A stretch of DNA of 12,723 nt from a bacterium (GTDB lineage Bacteria; Ratteibacteria; UBA8468; B48-G9; JAFGKM01). Shown here in pieces: positions 1 through 6,611 of this stretch. Made by a program: the position numbers and the translations under genes. The notes below the pieces were generated by a model. That model did not search any database, was not told where the DNA came from, and saw only the letters and a list, made by a program, of their open reading frames with translations. The stretch is from contig JAOAEP010000092.1 of assembly GCA_026416755.1 (NCBI GenBank), positions 1 through 12,723 on the forward strand, read 5' to 3'. Numbering within the stretch: position 1 is the stretch's first letter; each line of letters begins with the position of its first letter.

Positions 1-19
1 AGATGTGTATAAGAGACAG
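1..19 (+). other. Tn5/Nextera mosaic-end adapter (artefact)
   Basis: The first 19 bases are exactly AGATGTGTATAAGAGACAG, the transposon mosaic-end sequence left by tagmentation library preparation. It is sequencing adapter that was not trimmed, not genomic DNA. It fuses in frame to the sigma-factor gene behind it, so naive gene calling starts a protein at the GTG at base 5 and adds a false MYKRQ N-terminus. The genome therefore begins at base 20. Confidence 0.97.
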
Positions 20-217
20 GTCTTAAAATTGAGATTTGGAATCGATGATGGAAGGCAAAGAACTCTGGAAGAAGTTGGTCAATTATATAATGTAACAAGG
101 GAAAGAATAAGACAGATAGAAGCAAAAGCAATTCAGAAACTTAGAAACTCATATAAAGGGAAACGATTACAAATATTCAATCACGGTATCTTTGGGTCAA
201 AATCAACTGTTAAATGA
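20..217 (+). CDS. rpoD: Housekeeping RNA polymerase sigma factor, C-terminal fragment (region 4)
   Basis: This is the 3' end of the primary sigma-70 factor, the RNA polymerase subunit that recognises promoters; region 4.2 binds the -35 element. Only about 65 residues remain because the gene is cut by the contig start. The reading begins VLKLRFGIDDGR and runs through TLEEVGQLYNVTRERIRQIEA, the highly conserved helix-turn-helix of region 4.2 in RpoD/SigA, and then AIQKLRNSYKGKRLQIF. In most RpoD proteins the chain ends a few residues after this point. Here about a dozen more residues follow (NHGIFGSKSTVK), a slightly unusual tail. The stop TGA (215-217) overlaps the start of the next gene as ATGA, so the two are probably cotranscribed and translationally coupled. 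The five residues encoded upstream of base 20 come from adapter and are not part of the protein. Confidence 0.93.
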   Translation, partial: VLKLRFGIDDGRQRTLEEVGQLYNVTRERIRQIEAKAIQKLRNSYKGKRLQIFNHGIFGSKSTVK

Positions 218-972
218 GTTCTATTAAATTCCTTGGTACAGCGGGTGCAAGATTTGTTATGATTTCTCAACTAAGGTATTCTGGTGGAATGTGGTTTTCT
301 ATAAATGGGATTCAGTTTCTTGTAGACCCTGGACCTGGAACTTTAATAAGAGCAGTTAAATCCAAACCAAAATTAAATCCACAGAATCTTGAAGGAATAT
401 TTTTATCTCACAGACATTTAGATCATTCATGCGAAATAAATCTAATGATTGAAGCAATGACAGATGGAGGATTTAAAAAAAAGGGTGTTGTTTTTGCACC
501 TTATGATTGTTTATATGAAGACCCTGTTATACTTCAATATTGTAGAGGATTTCTTGAAAAAATAGAAACAATAAAAGAAAAAAATTTTTATAATATTAAA
601 GGTTTAACTTTTGAAATTCCTATAAGACATAAACACAGTGTTGAAACATATGGATTTAAAATCAATTCAAATGGAAAAATTATTGGTTATATTTCAGACA
701 CTTCTTTTTTCCCTCAATTAATAGATGCGTACAAAAATAGTGAAATTCTAATTATAAATACAGTCCTTTACGAAAAAAAGGAAAATGTTCAGCATTTATG
801 CCTACAAGAAGCAGAAGAAATAATAAAAAGTATAAAACCTAAAAAAGCAATACTTACACATTTTGGTATGACAATGTTAAAAAACAAAATTTGGGAGAAA
901 AAAGATATAATAAGTGACAGAACGAAAACTGATGTAATTATTGCAAATGACGGAATGAATTTTGAATTTTAA
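214..972 (+). CDS. Metallo-beta-lactamase-fold hydrolase (RNase Z/PhnP-like)
   Basis: This is a cytoplasmic metal-dependent hydrolase of the metallo-beta-lactamase superfamily, 252 residues, with no signal peptide. The start MSSIKFLGTAG is the usual first strand of the fold. The metal-binding signature is HRHLDH at residues 66-71 (H66, H68, D70, H71), preceded by VDPG (D38), a common position for a conserved Asp. Further likely ligands are H139 or H141, D162 (in YISDTSFF) and H216 (in ILTHFG). The H194-x5-EA stretch before ILTHFG recalls the late motif of RNase Z-like members. The length is that of a single-domain hydrolase. No exosite arm of true RNase Z is obvious, so tRNA 3' processing should not be assumed; the substrate is unknown. 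No clear Shine-Dalgarno precedes the ATG. Its start overlaps the rpoD stop by four bases, so it probably relies on coupling to rpoD translation. Its stop overlaps the stop of the opposing UroD-like gene. Confidence 0.88.
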   Translation: MSSIKFLGTAGARFVMISQLRYSGGMWFSINGIQFLVDPGPGTLIRAVKSKPKLNPQNLEGIFLSHRHLDHSCEINLMIEAMTDGGFKKKGVVFAPYDCLYEDPVILQYCRGFLEKIETIKEKNFYNIKGLTFEIPIRHKHSVETYGFKINSNGKIIGYISDTSFFPQLIDAYKNSEILIINTVLYEKKENVQHLCLQEAEEIIKSIKPKKAILTHFGMTMLKNKIWEKKDIISDRTKTDVIIANDGMNFEF

Positions 973-2099
973 ATCCACCCAGTATATTTTGCTAAATATT
1001 TACAATATTCAATAAAACTTTGTAAAGAAATATCAGGTGGAACACCATGGTCACAAGAAGGAATATATCCACCATCTTTAAAAAGAAATGGAATTATTCT
1101 ATCCATTTCTTTTTTTAATATCTCTCCACCTTTTGCTATTTTCCTCTTATCAATTCCTCCTATATAAGCCATATTTTTCCCGAATTTCTTTCTAAACTCA
1201 ACTAAATCATTTCCAGCCGCTATTTCAACAGGAGTTGTACAATTTACTCCACTTTCTATCCAAATAGGTATTATTTCTCCAATATAACCATCTGAATCGA
1301 CCATTATAACTTCACAACCACTTTTTTTTAAAATATTTGACCATTCACTCCAGCAAGGCATTAAATATTTTCTTATCATAGTAGGAGAAATCATTGATTT
1401 TTCTTTATAAGCCATATCTTCATTAATAACAGCAAAATCAAATTGAATTTTAGATGTAAGTTTTTTTAATATTTTTGAAACAAAATCCTTCCAAAAGAAA
1501 ACCATCTCATAAACGAAATCTTCTTTAATAGCCATAAAAATACACAAATTTTCAAATCCACACCAATCCCTCAACTGCCAAAAAGGACCAGCAAAAGAAA
1601 TTCCAAGTGTCCAATCCCTTTTTTTTAAAATTTCCGCTTTTTTATCTATTTCAGGATCAATCCTTTCTGATTCATCAGGATTATATCTTTTCTTCATATC
1701 TTGCCAATCAATTTCATTTTCAACAGGAAATTTATGCCATTTTCTAGTTACAAAGTCCTTTGCACTTCTTAAATATGAAAAATCGTATCTTTCATCTACT
1801 TCCACTATCTCCCCTTTCTGTGTCTGAACAATGAGATGGCCTTCTTTTTTTTCAATAATTTTTTCTTCAAAAGGTGGATTCATTGAAAAAGAATAATGAA
1901 TTCCTACTACTTCTGTCGTGGGTTTTTCTATTTTTATACCTATTTTTTCACATATATATTCAAACCAATTAACATTTTCAGGAAGCCCTTCCTCCTTCCA
2001 TCTTTTTAAAGTTGATTCTCTTGGTCCACCAGGTGAAAAAGGTACCTTATCTATTTCTTCAAAAAGCAAAGTTTTAACATATCTCTCTCTTGGTGTCAT
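969..2099 (-). CDS. Uroporphyrinogen-decarboxylase superfamily protein (not HemE), possible methyltransferase
   Basis: A 376-residue member of the UroD/MtaA superfamily (TIM-barrel). The start MTPRERYVKTLLFEEIDKVPF is the characteristic N-terminus of the UroD-like proteins abundant in anaerobes and PVC-type bacteria. The region GVNCTTPVEIAAGNDLVEFRK followed by IGGID (residues 285-317) is the conserved barrel core. The end GGYIPSCDHGVPPDIS (343-358) is the late conserved loop. The N-terminal arginine-rich motif of true HemE (MRQAGR type) is absent, so haem synthesis is unlikely. Corrinoid methyltransferases of the superfamily carry HxC plus a later Cys as zinc ligands. Here the HxC position reads D268-S269-D270, while C349 may match the later Cys, so zinc-dependent methyl transfer is uncertain. 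A strong AAGGAGG at 2106-2112 lies 6 bases before the ATG. It is the last gene of the operon. Its role is unknown; removing a methyl or carboxyl group from a sugar derivative is speculation. Confidence 0.82.
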   Translation of the reverse strand: MTPRERYVKTLLFEEIDKVPFSPGGPRESTLKRWKEEGLPENVNWFEYICEKIGIKIEKPTTEVVGIHYSFSMNPPFEEKIIEKKEGHLIVQTQKGEIVEVDERYDFSYLRSAKDFVTRKWHKFPVENEIDWQDMKKRYNPDESERIDPEIDKKAEILKKRDWTLGISFAGPFWQLRDWCGFENLCIFMAIKEDFVYEMVFFWKDFVSKILKKLTSKIQFDFAVINEDMAYKEKSMISPTMIRKYLMPCWSEWSNILKKSGCEVIMVDSDGYIGEIIPIWIESGVNCTTPVEIAAGNDLVEFRKKFGKNMAYIGGIDKRKIAKGGEILKKEMDRIIPFLFKDGGYIPSCDHGVPPDISLQSFIEYCKYLAKYTGWI

Positions 2100-2123
2100 T
2101 TTCCACCTCCTTAAATTTAAATT

Positions 2124-3149
2124 TTATAGGTTTAATCTTATAGGTTTACCCTCTTTTGCTGATAAATCTGCATTAAAAATAACCTTATGTGTAACTGCCG
2201 CATCAAATAAGTCTGGAAATGGCTTTTTGTCATTTAATATACAATCAACAAAATAATTCACTTCCCCTTCAAAAGGATGATGTTTAACATCTCCACTATC
2301 TGGAAGAATCGTAGGTATTGTAATGTATCCTATTTGACCTGGAAATTTATGAGGTGCATAAATATTATTATTTCTTATAGTGCCCTTTTCTCCAAAAAGT
2401 TCTATATTAAAAATATAAGGGGTTTTACAATCAAGAGAAGAAGCAACCTTTCCAATTGTCCCATCTTCAAATTTTATTAAAGTTACACTTGTCGGGTCAT
2501 ATTCATATTCTTTAAAATCTAAATTTTTGCTTTTTGTTGAATAAGAAAATACCTCTATAGGTTTTTTATTTATAAACCATAATAAAGCATCTAACGCATG
2601 GCAGCCAGCAGAAAGTAAAGAACTCCCTCCTACATTTTTCTTAATATTCCAACTATATTGTTTATACCAAGGCCCTATCCCATGAAAATAATCTACTTCT
2701 CCATAATAAATATCTCCTATTATATAATCCTTTAAAAGTTTATCAATTGTCATTAAAAGTGGATTCCAATGTAATACAAAACTTACAAGTGTCTTAACCT
2801 TATTCTTTTTTACAATTTCAATCATTTTATTTAGTTCATCCTCATTTAAAGCAACTGGTTTTTCAATTAAAATATGTTTTTTGTATTCAGCAGCAAGTAT
2901 AGTTTGTTCAGCATGTAAATTATTTGGTGTACATATGGAAATTATATCTATTTCTTCTCTCTCTAACATTTCTTTTAAATCCACATAAATTTTAGCCTTA
3001 AATCCATATTCATTTAATTTATTTTCAGCAGATTCTTTTGTTCGGGCACAAATAGAAACAAGTTCACAATATGGGTTTTGAATAAAAGCAGACATATGTT
3101 CTCCAGCCACCCAACCACTTCCTACTATTCCAACTTTTAATTTTCTCAT
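2124..3149 (-). CDS. Gfo/Idh/MocA family NAD(P)-dependent oxidoreductase (first type)
   Basis: A 341-residue cytoplasmic dehydrogenase of the glucose-fructose oxidoreductase/inositol dehydrogenase family. These enzymes oxidise or reduce hydroxyls on sugars, inositols and sugar derivatives using NAD(P). The N-terminal Rossmann fold shows VGIVGSGWVAGEH (residues 6-18, GxGxxG) and the family signature IEKPVALN (95-102), with K97 the usual catalytic lysine. The C-terminal substrate domain has GGSSLLSAGCHALDALLWF (174-192), with H184 and D187 in the expected places. The Asp often found three residues before the His is S180 or nearby residues here, a variation also seen in some subfamilies. A double Shine-Dalgarno at 3154-3163 supports the start. 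It sits between its distant paralogue and the UroD-like gene. The two oxidoreductases differ strongly outside the signatures, so they probably catalyse different steps. The substrate cannot be read from the sequence. Confidence 0.9.
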   Translation of the reverse strand: MRKLKVGIVGSGWVAGEHMSAFIQNPYCELVSICARTKESAENKLNEYGFKAKIYVDLKEMLEREEIDIISICTPNNLHAEQTILAAEYKKHILIEKPVALNEDELNKMIEIVKKNKVKTLVSFVLHWNPLLMTIDKLLKDYIIGDIYYGEVDYFHGIGPWYKQYSWNIKKNVGGSSLLSAGCHALDALLWFINKKPIEVFSYSTKSKNLDFKEYEYDPTSVTLIKFEDGTIGKVASSLDCKTPYIFNIELFGEKGTIRNNNIYAPHKFPGQIGYITIPTILPDSGDVKHHPFEGEVNYFVDCILNDKKPFPDLFDAAVTHKVIFNADLSAKEGKPIRLNL

Positions 3150-3153
3150 TTTT

Positions 3154-3163
3154 CCTCCTCCTT
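3154..3163 (-). promoter_or_regulatory. Ribosome binding site, doubled
   Basis: The minus strand reads AAGGAGGAGG, ending four bases before the ATG at 3149; the AAGGAGG part has a spacing of seven. This fixes the start of the first-type Gfo/Idh/MocA gene. It lies in the longest gap of the operon (43 bases), suggesting independent, strong initiation. Confidence 0.8.
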
Positions 3164-3192
3164 GAAAAATTAATTTTGTTTTTAAAAATAAA

Positions 3193-4167
3193 TTAATCTT
3201 TTATAAAACTTTTAATCGCTTCAAGCCCAACTTTTAAAGATTTAATTCCATCTAATCCAGTAACAACTGGCTTTTTATTATTTTTTATACAATCAATAAA
3301 ATGGAGTAACTGTTTTTCATAGGCAATCGCAAGAGAGTTTAAAGGGATTGGCCCTATTTTTTCAATTCCGTTTTCCCTTCTAATTAAAAAATATTTCCAA
3401 TCATCTTTAATTTCACCACCAAAAATTAACACACCTTTTGGTCCTAATACTTGATGAACATGCTCACAATAAACATTCTTTGGCAACCCCCAACTCCAAC
3501 ATAAAACAAGAATATCACTACTTTCAAATTCAACAGAAACACATCCTGTATCTGGAGATGTATAATTTTTAAAACATAATAAAGAACTTTTGACGTTCTT
3601 AACTTCTCCAAATGTATAAATTGCAAAATCATAAGAATGAACAGCACCATCTACAAATGGTCCCATCCCTCTTTTTATATCGTAAAACCATTCATCAGGA
3701 GGAGTAAATCCCCCCCATATTTGGTGCCAAATTACAGGTCTTCCTATAGTTTTGTTTTCAATAAGTTCTTTAAATTTAACCCATTCTTCATCAAATCTTC
3801 TCACATATCCAATTTGTAAAATAACATTGTTCTTTTCACATTCATTTATCATATCTTCTGCATCTTTTATATTCAATGCTATAGGTTTCTCACAAAAAAT
3901 TTGTTTTTTAAATTTTGCTGCTTCAACAACTATATCATGATGAAGATGTGTTGGAGTAGCACAAATGATTGCATCTATATTTGATTTTCTTATTAATTCT
4001 TTATAATCAGAATATATCTCCTTAACTTCAAATTCTTTTTGAAATGAGAGTAACGCAATTTCATTTATATCACATGCAGAAATTATCTCAACATCTTTAA
4101 ATTTTTTTAAAATTTTTGTATGTGTTTTTCCTATTCCCCCACAACCAATTATACCAAATTTTATCAT
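3193..4167 (-). CDS. Gfo/Idh/MocA family NAD(P)-dependent oxidoreductase (second type)
   Basis: A 324-residue cytoplasmic dehydrogenase closest in style to inositol 2-dehydrogenase/Gfo-type members. The Rossmann motif is FGIIGCGGIGKTH (residues 4-16), followed by D33 at the end of strand 2, which suggests a preference for NAD over NADP. The signature CEKPIALN (92-99) carries the catalytic lysine K94. The C-terminal domain has GPFVDGAVHSYDFAIYTFGEV (169-189), where D173, H177 and D180 match the usual active-site Asp, His and Asp. Unlike its downstream neighbour, it keeps all three. Its ATG overlaps the GH38 stop as ATGA (4164-4167), with AAGGAG six bases upstream inside the GH38 coding sequence. 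Tight coupling to the mannosidase suggests that it acts on the sugar GH38 releases or on a related metabolite (inference). InoDH-like activity is possible but cannot be assigned. Confidence 0.9.
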   Translation of the reverse strand: MIKFGIIGCGGIGKTHTKILKKFKDVEIISACDINEIALLSFQKEFEVKEIYSDYKELIRKSNIDAIICATPTHLHHDIVVEAAKFKKQIFCEKPIALNIKDAEDMINECEKNNVILQIGYVRRFDEEWVKFKELIENKTIGRPVIWHQIWGGFTPPDEWFYDIKRGMGPFVDGAVHSYDFAIYTFGEVKNVKSSLLCFKNYTSPDTGCVSVEFESSDILVLCWSWGLPKNVYCEHVHQVLGPKGVLIFGGEIKDDWKYFLIRRENGIEKIGPIPLNSLAIAYEKQLLHFIDCIKNNKKPVVTGLDGIKSLKVGLEAIKSFIKD

Positions 4168-6593
4168 TTTAAACTCCTTTCTTCATTCAAGTCCACTTCT
4201 TTCAATTTTTTAATTTTTTTGAAAAATTTTAATGTCTTTATTTCAAATTTATCAAATTTTATCATGAATTTCCTACCGAATATTTCAATTTTTGCATCAG
4301 TCTTCTCTCCATATGCTTCATACAGGCGAAAAATTATATTATCACCATTTTCTTCCTTTTTAATACAAGACAAAACTATATTTTCTGGAGAAACATTTAT
4401 GAAACTAAATGGTGGTGAATAATATCCCTTTTTTCTTAAAGGCAAAATATATTCAATTTCATTATTAAGAAAATAAGCATATTTAACAACATTTGAAGAA
4501 TTAATTTCACCTAAATGTGGTAATATCCAATATTTAAACTCATTAATTCCATATGACTGAAAATCATAAAATTTATTTTTTTCTAATTTCTGAGGATCTT
4601 TTAAAGATGCATAAACAGGACTTCTTAGAGCACTAATTCTTAACTCATTTTCAAAAAAATCATATCCATACCATCCACAGTTTATAAAACCTACTCCAAC
4701 TTTTTCATCTTCCTTCATCCCAATTATTTCAACCCATCTTTGACAAGGGTTTTCATTTCCATCAGAAGGCCTTTCTATATAACCGTAAGGTATTTCTGCA
4801 TAAATTTTACAATTATTCAAATTGAGTGGAAAAGAAATTTTTAAAAATTTATTTTTTTCTGTCCAAAAAATTTTCCCTTTAACTTCAATATAAGGTAAAC
4901 CATCATAAAGAATAACTTCTTGGTGTATTTCTGAATTATTATAAACCAATTTATAAAATATTGACACCATACAATTTCCATTTTCTCCATTATACAATTC
5001 CAAAATATCAAATTTCCCTATTACATCCCTGAAGGAAGAATATCCATGTCCCCATGCATTGGAATAATCCTCAATTACTAAAAAAATACCCCCATACTCT
5101 TTAAATAAATCTATGTTTTTCTCTTTTAAGATAACTCTAAATCCGCTTTTTTCCTTATCTATACCAACTAAAAGTTTTTGATTTTCAATAATATTATCTT
5201 TTAAAATCAAATTATAATTTTTTTTCTGTTGAGTTGATGGACGCCACCAATAAACATTAAAACCATAAGGAGGGATTTTAACTTTTACTAAATATTCCTT
5301 TCTTCCTGTATTAGGCTCTTCTATAGATTGTGAATATATTTCCTTATTATTTGCATCAAAGAATTCTATTTCTTTTGGTATAATAAAATCATATCCATAT
5401 CTTTGAACAAAAGAAATTCTTTTAACCTCTTCTCTTTCAAAAGATGTAGGATTAAAAAATAAAACAGGAAAACCTTCAATATTATCAGTAGAAATTACAT
5501 TTGAAATACTCCATAAGTTTTCATTTATTAATTTCTTTGAAAAAACAATTGAACTCTCGATTAATCCTAAGCAATCCTCATAAGCTTTGGGTATTGATGT
5601 CCCAGCAATAATATCATGGAATTGACAAAAAAGAATTTTTCTCCAATTCTTTTCAATTTTTAAAGATGGATATTCTTTATTTAGTATTTTATAAGATATT
5701 GATGATAATATTTCTGCTGTTTGAAGTTTATTTTCTGCATATCTATTTAAAAACTTTATTTTAATTAATGAAGTATAACACCCACGACAAGTATATTGAA
5801 GTTCACCTTTAAAAATTGGAATTTTTTGTTTTTGTCTAATTATTTTTTTATAAAAGTCATATAATGAACTATATTTTAATTCTAAAAAGGGCAATTTTGG
5901 TTTTAATTCCTCAATTACTTGAAGAAACCTCAATGTTGGACCACCACCATGATTGCCTACTCCAAAGAAAAATAATATATCATCTAAATCATTAAAAAAG
6001 TAATTTTTAATTTCATTTAAGCCTTTTATGACTTCACTTTCATCCCAAGTAGCATAAAAAAAAGGTGGTCTACATGCAAGAATAATAGAGCCATCTATGC
6101 CTTCCCACCAAAAAATTTGTGGTAAATCTTTTTCCTCTGGAGTAGGTCTAAAAAAAACATAAAATTTAATACCTGCTTTTTTTAATATTTGGGGCAAATT
6201 TCCATTATGACCAAAAGAATCTGGATTACAGACAACATTTACATCAATATTGAACTTCTTTTTAAAATACTTTTTTCCATAAATCAAATGTCTTATAAAT
6301 GACTCTCCGCAAGGAATATTACAATCTGCTTCTTCCCACCAAGGATTGCAAATAAACCATTTTTTCCTCTTAACTAATTTCTTTATTTCTTTAAAAATAT
6401 ATGGTTCTGCTTCTTCTATCCATAAAAATGAGTTGGCATTTCCTCTATTAAACGTTAATTCTCTTTTTTTATTTAATAGTTCCACCATATAAGCACAGGT
6501 ATGGATAACCTCACCAAATCCTTCTTCCCAATGCCATAACCAAACTGGATCAATATGAGCATTCGCTATTAAATGAACCGTTTTTCTTTTCAT
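4164..6593 (-). CDS. Glycoside hydrolase family 38 alpha-mannosidase
   Basis: An 809-residue retaining, zinc-dependent alpha-mannosidase with no signal peptide, so probably cytoplasmic. The N-terminal catalytic domain begins HLIANAHIDPVWLW, where H13 and D15 are the first zinc ligands. CNPDSFGHNGNLPQ (residues 122-135) holds D125, matching the nucleophile and third ligand of the family. QFHDIIAGTSIP (324-335) gives H326 as the fourth ligand, at the end of the helical middle domain. Further family marks are FFGVGNHGGGPT (209-220) and ELQYTCRGCYTSLIKIKFLNRYAENKL (264-290). The C-terminal beta-sandwich starts near FPVLFFNPTSFERE (375-388). Length is normal for shorter bacterial GH38 enzymes, and all key residues are present, so it should be active. 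Specificity (alpha-1,2, -1,3 or -1,6, or alpha-mannosyl glycerate) is not readable. It starts 18 bases after the upstream stop without a clear Shine-Dalgarno, so reinitiation by ribosomes leaving the upstream gene is plausible. No in-frame alternative start exists upstream. Confidence 0.93.
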   Translation of the reverse strand: MKRKTVHLIANAHIDPVWLWHWEEGFGEVIHTCAYMVELLNKKRELTFNRGNANSFLWIEEAEPYIFKEIKKLVKRKKWFICNPWWEEADCNIPCGESFIRHLIYGKKYFKKKFNIDVNVVCNPDSFGHNGNLPQILKKAGIKFYVFFRPTPEEKDLPQIFWWEGIDGSIILACRPPFFYATWDESEVIKGLNEIKNYFFNDLDDILFFFGVGNHGGGPTLRFLQVIEELKPKLPFLELKYSSLYDFYKKIIRQKQKIPIFKGELQYTCRGCYTSLIKIKFLNRYAENKLQTAEILSSISYKILNKEYPSLKIEKNWRKILFCQFHDIIAGTSIPKAYEDCLGLIESSIVFSKKLINENLWSISNVISTDNIEGFPVLFFNPTSFEREEVKRISFVQRYGYDFIIPKEIEFFDANNKEIYSQSIEEPNTGRKEYLVKVKIPPYGFNVYWWRPSTQQKKNYNLILKDNIIENQKLLVGIDKEKSGFRVILKEKNIDLFKEYGGIFLVIEDYSNAWGHGYSSFRDVIGKFDILELYNGENGNCMVSIFYKLVYNNSEIHQEVILYDGLPYIEVKGKIFWTEKNKFLKISFPLNLNNCKIYAEIPYGYIERPSDGNENPCQRWVEIIGMKEDEKVGVGFINCGWYGYDFFENELRISALRSPVYASLKDPQKLEKNKFYDFQSYGINEFKYWILPHLGEINSSNVVKYAYFLNNEIEYILPLRKKGYYSPPFSFINVSPENIVLSCIKKEENGDNIIFRLYEAYGEKTDAKIEIFGRKFMIKFDKFEIKTLKFFKKIKKLKEVDLNEERSLK
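4174..4179 (-). promoter_or_regulatory. Ribosome binding site inside GH38 3' end
   Basis: AAGGAG on the minus strand lies within the last codons of the GH38 gene, six bases before the ATG at 4167. It supports the ATGA-overlap start of the second-type oxidoreductase and translational coupling of the two genes. Confidence 0.75.
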
Positions 6594-6611
6594 TTTATTG
6601 CATTCTATAGT

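Noticed and set aside
5..19. GTG start and MYKRQ N-terminus for a small sigma-like protein
   Set aside because: These codons are the Tn5 mosaic-end adapter; the real gene enters from outside the contig at base 20.
999..1026. Inverted repeat TTTACAA...TTGTAAA as a terminator of the rpoD-MBL unit
   Set aside because: The stem is seven AT-rich pairs with a 14-base loop and no T-tract, and it lies inside the UroD-like coding sequence; chance is likely at this base composition.
969..2099. hemE (uroporphyrinogen decarboxylase) as the gene name
   Set aside because: The start and core match the UroD-like paralogues, and the arginine-rich substrate motif of HemE is missing; no haem genes are nearby.
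1918..2256. Plus-strand open frame opposite the UroD-like gene
   Set aside because: It is antisense to two well-supported genes, has no family-like motifs and no ribosome binding site. The same holds for the other plus-strand frames between 2277 and 12422, such as 3637-3940, 4120-4422, 8800-9084, 9583-9816 and 10714-11034.
6595..6603. Two-codon mini-ORF (ATG CAA TAA, minus strand) just before GH38 as a translation regulator
   Set aside because: It lacks a ribosome binding site and its bases are low complexity; it is most simply a coincidence in a short AT-rich gap.
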